A stretch of DNA of 64,000 bases from Runella defluvii (GCF_014195535.1 NZ_JACIBY010000004.1:1-64000), one strand, 5' to 3'. Positions 1 to 8,966 are shown, counted from the stretch's first letter. Program-made: numbers and translations. The notes: generated by a model from the sequence alone, not told the origin.

Positions 1-219
1 ATGAGAGAATCCTTAGCATGACCGTATTTTCAAAGAACGAAAAATGTACTTAACTAAATGTTATAACTTGTACTCAAATTTATGTCGCACAACAAGGTAG
101 TAAAAGTTGGGGCGTTTTACAAGACAGCGGCAGCTCTTTTTGTCATTGACTGTTTATGCACAATTAGAAGTGCATTTTACTAATTGTGCATAAATAGTCA
201 ACTTTACAAAATCGTTAGG
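1..219. other. Gene-free left edge of window
   Basis: No open frame with a recognisable product is visible here. The stretch is AT-rich and its only clear structure is the inverted repeat at 147-200, listed separately. It lies 3' of the minus-strand gene group that ends with the M15 relic. Confidence 0.5.
147..200. repeat. 21-bp inverted repeat (hairpin)
   Basis: The arms 147-167 and 180-200 are complementary at 20 of 21 positions (one G/A difference) around a 12-base loop; the arm core is TTATGCACAATTAG. It lies 20 bases beyond the stop of the minus-strand M15 relic, so it could end that transcription unit, although no clear T-run follows. It could also be the scar of a mobile element. I see no target duplication. 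Confidence 0.6.
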
Positions 220-423
220 TTATGCTGCTCGTGAAACAGTTTTGTTTTGAGCATTTTTGGTAAAAATCAACGCTTGTCGCCGATTGCGCGGTCCAAACGA
301 AACGTGTACCCAAGCGTCGAACTCTTGAATCAGTTGGTCGTAAGGGAGCGCAGAAGTTCGCACTAAGTCAAAAAGTTGTTGTACCGTAAATCCTTCGACG
401 GTAAAGTGGGAAGTGAGGTTCAT
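220..423 (-). pseudogene. C-terminal relic of an M15-type peptidase
   Basis: The 67-residue product carries a segment typical of the end of peptidase M15A/phage-endolysin-like proteins: LPYDQLIQEFDAWVHVSF followed by NRRQAL. The WVH histidine corresponds to the last zinc ligand of the family. The first two ligands (the SxHxxGxAxD region) are absent, and an in-frame TGA lies just upstream of the ATG at 423, so the frame cannot extend. M15 proteins of this type are usually about twice this length or more. I therefore read it as a truncated, catalytically dead remnant. It lies 44 bases beyond the stop of the 468-1445 lipoprotein gene on the same strand. A short intact protein that reuses the fold is the less likely alternative. 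Confidence 0.6.
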
Positions 424-467
424 AGGGAAGGGAACTGCTCATCTATTTTGCATGGTTGTTATTTCCT

Positions 468-1445
468 TTACGGAATCGTAATCGTAGCTGTGGATGTAGT
501 TTTAAGTGGCGTGATTATGCTGAACGCTGCGCGTAGTTTCTGGGTTGAGACATCGTAGAGCGAGTCTCGGGCTATTACAAAATAATCAGTATTGTCGGCC
601 AAAGTTCTAAAAAACACGTTACCTGTTGCATCGGTTAATTGTGATTCTAAGACCCCCGTGGGTTTTTTGGCACTACGGGCGGTTTCTGCCTGGGTAGCAT
701 TGGCAAATACAAGCACTTCTGACCCAATCATAGGCTTCATAGCGGCATCTTTTACCGTAATGCTAAGTTTGATACTTGCCAGAGCAGGGGTAACCAGCGT
801 AACTGGATGATGATTGATAGTCGTATAGTCGTTAAAATCAACTGTTGTTGTGGTAGTGACAACATCAAATACCTGTTTTTCGCGCGTTCCTGCTACGTAG
901 TAGGTGTTGGGGGCTAAGTCATAGAAAAATGCGATACCGTTTTCATTGGTAGTTTCTTTCTTGATATGCCCTTTGGCCTCACCTGCTGCGACTGATCCTG
1001 CTAATGTCTTATTGACAAACAAATATACCTCTACACCATTGACGGGCTGTTTATTGCTATCCGTAACAATTACCTTGATTTTGCCTCGTGGGTAGCGGGG
1101 CGATAACATTAATTCTGTACCATTGGACAGTAACTTTATATTTCCTTTAAACAAGATGCCTCGGCTGTCTTTCCATTCGCCTACCAAACATAAATTCTCA
1201 CGCTTTGGCTCAAAATCAATGGTGAATTTAGCTTCTTTGTCGGCTTTGAATTTGGTGATAAATGGGTCAGCTTCGGTATTGGGAGATATAAAAATGTCAG
1301 CCTCGGCAGCGAGATTTTTAGAGTTTTTGATTATGGTGTCTTGATAATATACTGTTCCCTGGGCTTTACTCGGCACAAACTCATCGCCTCTTTTACAATT
1401 TACTAATATGATGCTGATAGCTAAGAATAAAAATATCTTTTTCAT
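468..1445 (-). CDS. Lipoprotein with two Ig/CarboxypepD-like domains
   Basis: The 325-residue product begins with a lipoprotein signal (MKKIFLFLAISIILVNC), with Cys17 as the likely lipidated residue, so it should be anchored in a membrane and face the periplasm or cell surface. Two similar beta-sandwich segments follow, at about residues 121-200 and 224-310. Each has the pattern 'hydrophobic strands, T(N/D)xxGxxFFxxLAxNTxYxV' seen in carboxypeptidase-regulatory-like and prealbumin-like domains. No catalytic motif is visible. The gene starts 4 bases after the stop of the 898-residue secreted protein at 1450-4146, so the two are almost certainly co-transcribed and may act together at the envelope. 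The function is unknown; the domain assignment is by pattern only. Confidence 0.75.
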   Translation of the reverse strand: MKKIFLFLAISIILVNCKRGDEFVPSKAQGTVYYQDTIIKNSKNLAAEADIFISPNTEADPFITKFKADKEAKFTIDFEPKRENLCLVGEWKDSRGILFKGNIKLLSNGTELMLSPRYPRGKIKVIVTDSNKQPVNGVEVYLFVNKTLAGSVAAGEAKGHIKKETTNENGIAFFYDLAPNTYYVAGTREKQVFDVVTTTTTVDFNDYTTINHHPVTLVTPALASIKLSITVKDAAMKPMIGSEVLVFANATQAETARSAKKPTGVLESQLTDATGNVFFRTLADNTDYFVIARDSLYDVSTQKLRAAFSIITPLKTTSTATITIP

Positions 1446-1449
1446 GATT

Positions 1450-4146
1450 TTAGAAAGGGTTGATGAGTTGAACGAGACGCTTGAAAACCTCTACATCGGT
1501 GGTAATAGAATAATAGACACCCCCACTCGCAAGGCGTTCGTAGCTATTGAGGAGTTTGCCATTTTCTATTTCGTAAGATCGCTTGAAATAAAAGTTATAG
1601 CCCGCGTTTATATTGATGCCTGGAATAATGTCATAGCCAAGACCGACAAAATAGTTGCGGAGAAACTTGTAGCGCACCCCAAGACCCACAAACATCGACA
1701 GCCGATTGATATGGCCGTTACCGCGCAAGTAATCATAGCACTTGCCGTAATGCGTATATTTGGCCAACTTACAAGTTCGCATTTGGTTCATGGGTTTAAA
1801 AAGATAGATTTTTGCGCCTACTACAATATCTAACTGCTGTGGCTCGGCGTTATTGACAAATAGGCCTTTGGTTTCGTCATAGACTGAGGTATAGCGTGGC
1901 TTTGGTATGTAAGCCAGCCCCACACCATACCAGAACCTTGGTAAATCATACTGCTTATAAGAAGCATTTTTGACAACTTTGGTAGCTGTTTTGCCATCGC
2001 TTACCGATAAGTCGTAGCCTATTATTACCGCTCCTTTCTTCTCTTTAATCTCTCTGGCCTCGGCCCAGTCGGTGTGATAGAGAGTATCGGTATTGGGCTT
2101 TACATTGATTTGTAAAGGTGGGTTGGTTTGAGCATTAAGCCATTTTAGCTGAGCAGTAGCGAAGCTAAAACGTTGGCGCGATTGTAAAAAAACTTCTAAC
2201 AATTTCTTTTTTTGCTTTATTTCGGCTCTCTCTTTATATAATTTAATAGTATCTTGCTTAAGTAGTTGATAACTTTCTATTGATTCAATAAGGGAGGTTT
2301 TTGTTATTTCTCCAAGTGTTCTAATAGCATTTATCTGTTCTTTACTGTTATTAATACTCGCTTTTTTGATTTTCTCAGCATCTTCTGTAATTTTTTTGTT
2401 TGGTTTTTTTTGTTGGGAATTTGGGCTCTCAATTTCACTCATTCGAAAAGTTTGTTGTGGTACTGTTGTTCCAGAATTATCAGTGAACGTTGCTAACGTT
2501 TTTGTAGTTTCAAAAGAAATTTTTACATTATCAAGAGATTTTCTTTTGGCCTCTAATTCATCATTTACTATTTTTTCTTTATTGCTTAAATTGGCTAAAA
2601 TAACATTTGTAGCTGCTACTGAAGAACCTACATTATTGGCCTGAGCAAGAATACCATCAAACAACTTTCCCCAAGCATTGAAAGCATCAGTAATTGGAGT
2701 AGTGAGGGTGAAAGGGGTAACGGTTTCTTCGGCAAATGCTTTCGTGCCTCGTCTTAGGTTAAACACCAGCGGGCGCACTGCGTCAATGTCGGCTACTACG
2801 CTCGGAATGCTATTGGGGGCGTTGGATAAACGATAGTTGTTGAGAGCATTATAATGGGGCATCCAGTTTATCTGCTCCGCCTCAGATACAAACAGCGTAC
2901 CTGCGTAGAGCAAATTAGAACTTATCTCGCGTTCAATCAACCATTTCTCGTAAGCTTCTTTTCGGTTGGTTAGGTCTTTTTTCTTATCGGTCAGTTCTAC
3001 TACTTTTTGTTGGAGTGTGTCCAACTCGTTGAGGTATTTTTTGATGATTTTGTCGTTGTTGTCGCTTAGTTGGCTGTTTTTTATTACCAGTCCTATGGCA
3101 TCAATCCGTCTTTGCGTGGCAGCAAGTTCTTTATCAACATTTAAAATACTATTGTTGTCTATCTTTATTTTGTCAAATGGATTCATGGCGGGGGTATTAA
3201 GCCCCGTGAGCCACAGCCATTTTTTCATCCATTCTTTATTTTCGGGTACGTTCAGCAGCGCTTTCTCCAAGTAGGTATTTACCGTTGTTAAGTTGTTGTT
3301 ATCTTTCAGCAGTTTTTGAAGGTTTTCGCTTGGCAGTGAGTCTTTCACAGTGCCCATGAGTACACTGTAATCAAAAGCGTGTAGCGAGTCATCAATAACT
3401 TTGGCTTTTTTGATAAAATCGTTTTTTACTTTGTTAAAGTTAGGGGCATATTGTCCCCACTGTCCGTAGCAATCTTTATTTTCTTTGAGATAGCTGGCCA
3501 TCAGTATGTTATCAATATTTTGGCGAGTAAGTGTGAAGCCAACTTGAGCTTCATCCAAATCGCAAGGCACCTCAAACACCTTAGAAATAGCAACCGAGTC
3601 GCAAGGTGCTTTGGTGATATCAAACGTTAGAGTATCTGTTTTGGGGCAATTTTTTTTTTCTTGCCATTGCACTGAGAGCGTATAAATAGAATTGATATCA
3701 ATTTTATCAATTTGGGGAAGATAACTGCTTATGCTTTTTTTGTATTCTTCAAAAGCCGTACTATCTGGAAAAAGCAACTGGCTCTCTATACTCAAGTTTT
3801 TATATTTGATTTTACCTAACTTATCTTTGTATTCTTTGATTTTCTTTTGCAAAGGTGAGTTGGTGAAATCTGGGCCTTCGATGGCAAAAAAAAGTTTGTC
3901 GCCTTTTCTAAAAATGGAGGGCATATCGCCAACGAGTTGGCCTTTTTGGTTAAAACGAATGAAGTGTTCTCTATTGCCAAGGTAGTTCTGATTGAATATA
4001 TCGCACTCGCATTTCATTATTATTTTACAATCATCAACACAGGGGCTTGGTTTATTTGTGGTTTTTGATTTTTTTCCTTGAGAATGAATGTGAGTGGGTA
4101 AAATCAAAAATATCCATATTGTCAACAAGTAAGGTATATTTTTCAT
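1450..4146 (-). CDS. Large secreted coiled-coil protein, unknown function
   Basis: The 898-residue product has a Sec signal peptide (about residues 1-22, ending near HIHSQ) and a short cysteine cluster just after it (CVDDC and KCECDI). The middle holds long charged helical stretches rich in K, E, L and N, about residues 330-410 and again before residue 690, that look like coiled coils. The last 170 or so residues alternate aromatic and hydrophobic positions (VGLGVRYKFLRNYFVGLGY, INAGYNFYF) like beta strands of an outer-membrane protein. I recognise no family. It is the first gene of a pair with the lipoprotein at 468-1445, 4 bases apart. The likely location is periplasm or outer membrane, possibly as a barrel-anchored scaffold; this is inference from composition. 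Confidence 0.7.
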   Translation of the reverse strand: MKNIPYLLTIWIFLILPTHIHSQGKKSKTTNKPSPCVDDCKIIMKCECDIFNQNYLGNREHFIRFNQKGQLVGDMPSIFRKGDKLFFAIEGPDFTNSPLQKKIKEYKDKLGKIKYKNLSIESQLLFPDSTAFEEYKKSISSYLPQIDKIDINSIYTLSVQWQEKKNCPKTDTLTFDITKAPCDSVAISKVFEVPCDLDEAQVGFTLTRQNIDNILMASYLKENKDCYGQWGQYAPNFNKVKNDFIKKAKVIDDSLHAFDYSVLMGTVKDSLPSENLQKLLKDNNNLTTVNTYLEKALLNVPENKEWMKKWLWLTGLNTPAMNPFDKIKIDNNSILNVDKELAATQRRIDAIGLVIKNSQLSDNNDKIIKKYLNELDTLQQKVVELTDKKKDLTNRKEAYEKWLIEREISSNLLYAGTLFVSEAEQINWMPHYNALNNYRLSNAPNSIPSVVADIDAVRPLVFNLRRGTKAFAEETVTPFTLTTPITDAFNAWGKLFDGILAQANNVGSSVAATNVILANLSNKEKIVNDELEAKRKSLDNVKISFETTKTLATFTDNSGTTVPQQTFRMSEIESPNSQQKKPNKKITEDAEKIKKASINNSKEQINAIRTLGEITKTSLIESIESYQLLKQDTIKLYKERAEIKQKKKLLEVFLQSRQRFSFATAQLKWLNAQTNPPLQINVKPNTDTLYHTDWAEAREIKEKKGAVIIGYDLSVSDGKTATKVVKNASYKQYDLPRFWYGVGLAYIPKPRYTSVYDETKGLFVNNAEPQQLDIVVGAKIYLFKPMNQMRTCKLAKYTHYGKCYDYLRGNGHINRLSMFVGLGVRYKFLRNYFVGLGYDIIPGININAGYNFYFKRSYEIENGKLLNSYERLASGGVYYSITTDVEVFKRLVQLINPF

Positions 4147-4308
4147 AAATTTTAAGTTTTAAGGTATGCAAAAATTAAAAGTATGAATTTAATTGCAAAA
4201 TTTCAATTCGTTTTTTTTATATGTTACGGGAAAATTCCCATATTTAACACTGTATTTTTCCCCAAGAAAAAAGGGGTTTTGCTCGTAAATGTACTTGACT
4301 TTTACTTA

Positions 4309-4316
4309 TAGCTTTG
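4309..4316 (+). promoter_or_regulatory. Possible -7 element (TAGCTTTG)
   Basis: TAGCTTTG matches the Bacteroidetes -7 consensus TAnnTTTG and lies 38 bases before the ATG at 4355. A TTTG -33 box at the usual 19-21 base spacing is not present (the nearest TTTG is 27 bases away), so this is only a half-match. It would drive the 4355-6984 operon. Confidence 0.3.
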
Positions 4317-4354
4317 TGAAATAATTTTAAAACACATAAATCCTTTTTATAGCT

Positions 4355-4882
4355 ATGGCAAAATTGAGAAGTAAATCGAAGCTTTACCAAGAAATAGACG
4401 GAAAACCAAGCCAAGGAGGTATTGGGTTTTCTCCTGAAAAGGCTAGCGAAATGGTAAGGAGCTTGTATATTAATGAAAACAAGTTGAATCAGGGAGGAAA
4501 AGGTTTAATTCTCAATGGCAGCATTGTGGAAGCAACTTTTGATGAAGCTCAAATTCTGAGAATTTTAAGAACAAAAGGAGTAAGAGGAATTCGAGTTTAT
4601 TTAGCTCTTTCTGATAGAAAGTATAATAAAGCTACTGACGAATGTGAAGAAGTACCACTCCATTTAAGTTTTGTTTTAGTCGGCATTGACGAAAATGGGA
4701 AGGACAATGTATTAGAGTTTGATAGTGGTAAAAAATTTCTTGTGACTTGTGAGTGTGGAGGAAACTGTGAGCGCTGCCCCCCTGTAGTTAATACTGAGGT
4801 GAGTGATTCTGCTTTAAAAATGATTTTAAGCGGCCAAAAATTTAATGGTATAGACACTGATTTAAGATTGCTTGAGTTTTAG
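4355..4882 (+). CDS. Conserved hypothetical protein, first gene of two-component operon
   Basis: The 175-residue soluble product has no signal peptide or membrane segment. It contains a Cys-rich loop (CECGGNCERCPP, about residues 133-144) that could bind a metal, and a helical N-terminus with several GG turns. I do not recognise the family. The gene is followed one base later by the membrane protein at 4884-5531, then by the histidine kinase (overlapping) and the response regulator, so all four genes look like one transcript. That context suggests a role as an input, accessory or effector protein for the two-component system, but no sequence motif proves it. Codon use is AT-richer than in the kinase and regulator genes that follow. 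Confidence 0.65.
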   Translation: MAKLRSKSKLYQEIDGKPSQGGIGFSPEKASEMVRSLYINENKLNQGGKGLILNGSIVEATFDEAQILRILRTKGVRGIRVYLALSDRKYNKATDECEEVPLHLSFVLVGIDENGKDNVLEFDSGKKFLVTCECGGNCERCPPVVNTEVSDSALKMILSGQKFNGIDTDLRLLEF

Positions 4883-4883
4883 T

Positions 4884-5531
4884 ATGGCATTTTCACAGTA
4901 TATATATCTATCTTTATTAATCTTGTGCTTTTTTATAAGCCTGTCCCAATATGTAAAATATGGACAGGCTTACACTTATAAGGTTTTGTTTTTTTTACTT
5001 GGTTTTGGCGTTTTTACAGAAGTTATTCAGTTTTACATGCAAGAAACAAGCAATAAAAATGTAGGATTTATCTATCATTTTTATAATCCTATAGAATATA
5101 TATTGTATGCTTTCTTATACTTAGACTTTTATATTAGCACAAAAGCAAAGAAAACGCTTTTGTGGTCAATTCCAATTTACCTGATTTTCGCTATTCTTGG
5201 GTCATTATTTGTGTATGGAATACTTGATGGCAAAAAAGATGCTCATAATCATATTATTGGCGATCCGTTGAAAGTCATTTTACCATTGTATTACTTGTAT
5301 GAATTATATAATGATGACTCGCAAGAATCAGTGATCATTTTACCTATGTTTTGGATTAGTGTTGGTACAATGTTCTTCTTTTCTTTAGTAGCTGTTTTTA
5401 TGTCTATTCGAGTGGAACTTTCAAGTTTAGATAAAGAACTAGAAAGAACTCTACACTTTTGGCTTAATACTGTTCCCAATTATGTTATGTATATTATGTA
5501 CAGTATAGGTATGTTATGGCACCGTCAATAG
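4884..5531 (+). CDS. Multi-pass membrane protein, probable sensor partner
   Basis: The roughly 215-residue product is almost entirely hydrophobic, with about seven predicted membrane helices (for example SLLILCFFISL, VLFFLLGFGVFTEV, ILPMFWISVGTMFFF) and very short loops. A TTG at 4872 would add four residues, but ATG 4884, one base after the preceding stop, is the more natural start. The 3' end overlaps the start of the histidine kinase by 16 bases, a strong sign of translational coupling. The kinase itself has a single membrane helix and no extracellular domain, so this protein may supply signal detection. That is inference from arrangement; I recognise no named family. Confidence 0.65.
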   Translation: MAFSQYIYLSLLILCFFISLSQYVKYGQAYTYKVLFFLLGFGVFTEVIQFYMQETSNKNVGFIYHFYNPIEYILYAFLYLDFYISTKAKKTLLWSIPIYLIFAILGSLFVYGILDGKKDAHNHIIGDPLKVILPLYYLYELYNDDSQESVIILPMFWISVGTMFFFSLVAVFMSIRVELSSLDKELERTLHFWLNTVPNYVMYIMYSIGMLWHRQ

Positions 5532-6328
5532 AACATTTGGTACTCGCAATTAGTATTGGAGCATTCCTATTTTTACTGTTAACCTCTTTTATAGTTATTT
5601 TTTTATTGTTACAAAAAAGAAAATATCAAGCTAATCAAAAAAAAACGGCTGCCATGCAAGCCGCCTTCCAACAAGAAATCCTGCAAACACAGTTAGAGGT
5701 GCAAAACCTCACCATGCAGCAGCTAGGGCGGGAGTTGCACGATAACATTGGGCAGTTGCTGTCGGTGCTGAGGCTCAATCTCAACGTATTAGAAGAAACA
5801 GTGGAAGACGAAGGGACGAGAGGGCAGATTGCGGAGAGTAATCAGATTGTCGAGCAGACCATCGCCGATGTGCGGGCGCTTACCAAAAGCCTCGATGGCG
5901 ATTTTGTCAAAGATTTTGGGTTTATCGATAGCCTTTCGCATGAATTACAGCGGATTCGCAAAACCCGCCGCTACCAAACCGAGATTACTACTTCGGGCAC
6001 CCCTTACTCGCTCGGGTATCAGCACGAAATTGTCTTGTTTCGGATAGCGCAAGAAGTAATCAACAATGCTCTCAAACACGCCGCCGCCACTACCTTGCAC
6101 GTATCCGTAGGGTATGAGCCTACAAATTTTGGAATTACTATTAAAGATAATGGTAAAGGGTTTGATTACGAGGGTATTATGAGAAACGAGTTGAGCAAGT
6201 CGGGGGCGGGACTGCGAAATATCCAACGCCGCGCCGAGCTTATTGGTGGAAAGTGCGTAGTGGAAAGTAAAATAAACGAAGGGACTACCGTTTGTATTAA
6301 AATTGAACATTTTCCAGTGGGGAATTAA
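5516..6328 (+). CDS. Sensor histidine kinase, NarL/DesK-like (HisKA_3)
   Basis: The 270-residue product autophosphorylates on histidine and passes phosphate to the partner regulator encoded 9 bases downstream. One membrane helix spans about residues 9-32, followed by a short linker helix. The phosphoacceptor region QLGRELHDNIGQLL places the histidine at residue 75. The HATPase_c domain shows the N box NNALKH (183-188), the DNGKGF G1 box (211-216) and the SGAGLRNI G2 box (229-236). No periplasmic, PAS or HAMP domain is present, so sensing probably depends on the membrane helix or on the co-encoded membrane protein whose gene it overlaps. The family-level call is secure; the signal is unknown. 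Confidence 0.92.
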   Translation: MAPSIEHLVLAISIGAFLFLLLTSFIVIFLLLQKRKYQANQKKTAAMQAAFQQEILQTQLEVQNLTMQQLGRELHDNIGQLLSVLRLNLNVLEETVEDEGTRGQIAESNQIVEQTIADVRALTKSLDGDFVKDFGFIDSLSHELQRIRKTRRYQTEITTSGTPYSLGYQHEIVLFRIAQEVINNALKHAAATTLHVSVGYEPTNFGITIKDNGKGFDYEGIMRNELSKSGAGLRNIQRRAELIGGKCVVESKINEGTTVCIKIEHFPVGN

Positions 6329-6336
6329 GGGGCTGT

Positions 6337-6984
6337 ATGAAAACTACGATTGCAATTGTCGATGATCATGAGTTGATGGCTAGAGCGCTGTCGGGTTTGG
6401 TTCAAAAATACGAAGCCTACGAGGTGTTGTATGAAGCAACTAACGGTGAAGAACTGATTAAGCACATCAAACTTGGCATGATTCCCCAAATCGTGCTGCT
6501 CGACATCAACATGCCCGTGATGGATGGCTACGAAACGGCGATGTGGCTCAAAAATAACCACCCCGAAATCAAGATTTTGGCTTTATCCATGAATGACAAC
6601 GAAGCGTCCATCATCGGAATGCTTCGCAACGGCGCGCACGGATACCTGTTGAAAGGCTGCAAACCCTTTGAATTAAAACAAGCGCTTGATTCTCTGGTAG
6701 AAAGAGGGCGTTATTACACCGATTTTGTCACGAGTCAGCTCATTAAAAGCTTGAATCCTGAAACGTTGCTGGATCCTGTGGCCGCTTTGCACCTCAATGA
6801 CCGAGAGATGGATTTTGTCCGTTTGGCGTGCAGTGACCTCACCTATGTGGAAATTGCTGACAAAATGTGCGTCAGTCCGCGTACCGTCGATGGGTACCGA
6901 GAGAGTGTTTTTCAAAAAATGGGGGTCAAAACCCGCGTCACGATGGTGATGGAGGCTGTTCGTCTGAAAATCGTGGAACTTTAA
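6337..6984 (+). CDS. LuxR/NarL-family response regulator
   Basis: This is a 215-residue two-domain DNA-binding regulator. The receiver domain (about 1-120) has the acidic pair D9/D10 and the phosphoacceptor D56 in VLLDINMP, with K104 in the conserved lysine position. The C-terminal LuxR-type helix-turn-helix (about 148-210) contains LNDREMDFVRLACSDLTYVE and the recognition helix region SPRTVDGYRESVFQKMGVK. It sits 9 bases after the kinase gene and is the last gene of the operon. Its 3' end overlaps the convergent gene at 6981-8345 by 4 bases. Targets cannot be deduced from the sequence; autoregulation of the operon is possible. Confidence 0.93.
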   Translation: MKTTIAIVDDHELMARALSGLVQKYEAYEVLYEATNGEELIKHIKLGMIPQIVLLDINMPVMDGYETAMWLKNNHPEIKILALSMNDNEASIIGMLRNGAHGYLLKGCKPFELKQALDSLVERGRYYTDFVTSQLIKSLNPETLLDPVAALHLNDREMDFVRLACSDLTYVEIADKMCVSPRTVDGYRESVFQKMGVKTRVTMVMEAVRLKIVEL

Positions 6985-8345
6985 GGCTCGTAATAATACC
7001 CAAAAATAATCCCCATTTCGTCTTCACTCGTCAGACCAAATCGTACTGCTTTGGTCGTAGTATTGTTGTAGGTAATCTCCGACATCAACCCTTCGCCTTT
7101 TTTAAATTCCAACGCCACGGGGAAATTTTTAATCACAGGGTGTTCCCAATCGGTACTTTCGTAAACCACTTCACCGTCGCGAGCGCCCCCCACAATTTTA
7201 ATGACAAATTTTTCGCCGAGTTTATGATTGTGCGACGTGAGCATGAGTACTTTCGTGGGTTTTGAAAACAGAAAGTTCTTCGTCACTACCGTCCGTTTGC
7301 CTGCGGGTAAGTTTAGGTCTTGGTTGTTGAGGTCAAGCGAATTGGCCACAATTTTTACCTTCGACTTGTCTATTTTATACAAGTTGACATACACTTCTCC
7401 AGGGATTTTACCCGAAGTTTTGTTGACATAATGCGAGTTGAAATCAAACGAATAATTGGCAGGAACCCGAAGCGCAATGCCATCGGGGAAGCTATAATCA
7501 TGTTCTTGGGTTTGTGTTCCTGCCCAGAATACGTGGTTTTGCATACTCAAAAAAGTAAGCAAATTGCTGGTGCCATCGGCATTGCGTAAATCACGTACTT
7601 GCCCTAAAGACGGAAGATTTGCTTGGTTTTTGAAATCATACAAAATAAAGTGGTGGCTTCCAGGCCGCATCCGAGATTGAATCCGATTGATGTACAATTC
7701 GGTGGTATTACCGACGGGTTTTCTGACAAAAATCTCCCGCTCAAACGTGTTTGAAACCTCAAAGGGTTCAAGGTGAAGTTGAAAGCCGTCATTTGGATTA
7801 GGCGCTTCGAGGGCAGTAAAATTACTGCCAAATCCTGAGCCGCAAAGCGGGACGGAATTAGTGATAAGTGCCGCATCGACCGACCCGCCCGACCGTGGCG
7901 CACCTGCTTCAATCCATTTGCGAACAAACTCAATTTCGCCCACCGAAAGGCTATTGGCGCCCAAAGGCATGGGGTTGCCGTACTGACGCCCTGCCAATAA
8001 TGAGGCCCCACTGCAATTGATTTTGGTAAACAAAAAGCTTTTCGCAACATCCCCTGGCGTAATCAAGCGCATACCATCGTCTTTAGCGACGGTGTTTTTT
8101 GGGAATTTATTAACTAGATTGTCGTAAGAGACTTTGCTGGTAAGTACAAGGCCGTGTTGTTTGTAAGAAGCGTCTTGTTCGGACGAATGGCAGCCCGACG
8201 TGGCACACGATTTATCGAAAATTTGGGTCTGAACCAATTTGAAAGAGCCTTCTTCTAGCACTGTTTCCGATTCGGTATGGCACGAAATCAGAACGATAAA
8301 TAGGGCCGAAAAGAGAAGTAGTAAAGTAAGGAAACGGGTTTTCAT
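6981..8345 (-). CDS. Cytochrome c / PHM-like copper monooxygenase lipoprotein
   Basis: The 454-residue product starts with a lipobox (LISC, Cys22). A c-type haem motif CATSGCH follows at residues 47-53, within a segment like the planctomycete-type cytochrome C domain. The C-terminal half carries the complete ligand pattern of copper type II, ascorbate-dependent monooxygenases (PHM/DBH fold): an HH pair (231-232), a lone His (305, NSHYVN), an HxH pair (372 and 374, SHNHK) and a Met (444, SEDEM). In that family the two copper sites hydroxylate a C-H bond using O2 and a reductant; here the haem domain may supply electrons. It probably acts in the periplasm or on the surface. The substrate is unknown. 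It is a single minus-strand gene preceded by hairpin array A. Confidence 0.8.
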   Translation of the reverse strand: MKTRFLTLLLLFSALFIVLISCHTESETVLEEGSFKLVQTQIFDKSCATSGCHSSEQDASYKQHGLVLTSKVSYDNLVNKFPKNTVAKDDGMRLITPGDVAKSFLFTKINCSGASLLAGRQYGNPMPLGANSLSVGEIEFVRKWIEAGAPRSGGSVDAALITNSVPLCGSGFGSNFTALEAPNPNDGFQLHLEPFEVSNTFEREIFVRKPVGNTTELYINRIQSRMRPGSHHFILYDFKNQANLPSLGQVRDLRNADGTSNLLTFLSMQNHVFWAGTQTQEHDYSFPDGIALRVPANYSFDFNSHYVNKTSGKIPGEVYVNLYKIDKSKVKIVANSLDLNNQDLNLPAGKRTVVTKNFLFSKPTKVLMLTSHNHKLGEKFVIKIVGGARDGEVVYESTDWEHPVIKNFPVALEFKKGEGLMSEITYNNTTTKAVRFGLTSEDEMGIIFGYYYEP

Positions 8346-8444
8346 GCTAAAAAATCTTAAAATCGTGTGAAGATAACGAATAAAAGTAAATTGTTGATGT
8401 TCAGGTTATTGATGTGAGGATTAAATTTTCAAAGTACATCCGCC

Positions 8445-8966
8445 GTGGCATTGATTACTTCGTGGCATTGGTTACTCCTAACCAATGCAGAGGTTTCTCA
8501 AAACCTCGTGGCTGATTTTTTATGAAGGTTTTGAGAAACCTGATTCTTCTGGATATGAGTATCCAGAAGCACGTGTATTGTGGCATTGATTACTCCTAAC
8601 CAATGCAGAGGTTTCTCAAAACCTCGTGCTGATTTTTCTTATAGAGGTTTTGAGAAACCTAATTCTTCTGGATATGCGTATCCAGAAGCACGTGTATTGT
8701 GACATTGGTTACTCCTAATCAATGCAGAGGTTTCTCAAAACCTCGTGCTGATTTTTCTTATGAAGGTTTTGAGAAACCTGAATCTTCTGGATATGAGTAT
8801 CCAGAAGCACGTGTATCGTGACATTGGTTACTCCTAACCAATGCAGAGGTTTCTCAAAACCTCGTGCTGATTTTTCTTATGAAGGTTTTGAGAAACCTAA
8901 TTCTTCTGGATATGAGTATCCAGAAGCACGTGTATTGTGACATTGGTTAGGAGTATCCAGAAGCAC
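8445..8966. repeat. Hairpin array A: about 119-bp tandem repeat, four copies plus ends
   Basis: Four full units start at 8466, 8584, 8703 and 8822 (period 118-119), with a fifth truncated unit at 8941-8966 and a partial one from 8445. Each unit holds, in order: CATTGGTT-actcct-AACCAATG; GAGGTTT-ctca-AAACCTC; AGGTTT-TGAG-AAACCT; and CTTCTGGATA-TGAG-TATCCAGAAG. The second and third hairpins are reverse complements of each other, so larger folds are also possible. The array fills most of the 626-base gap between the CWC gene (whose stop at 8972 lies 5 bases away) and the start of the copper monooxygenase gene at 8345. No coding frame is conserved through it. Confidence 0.9.

Noticed and set aside
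147-423. Prophage
   Set aside because: Apart from the M15-type relic there is no integrase, capsid, tail or terminase gene.
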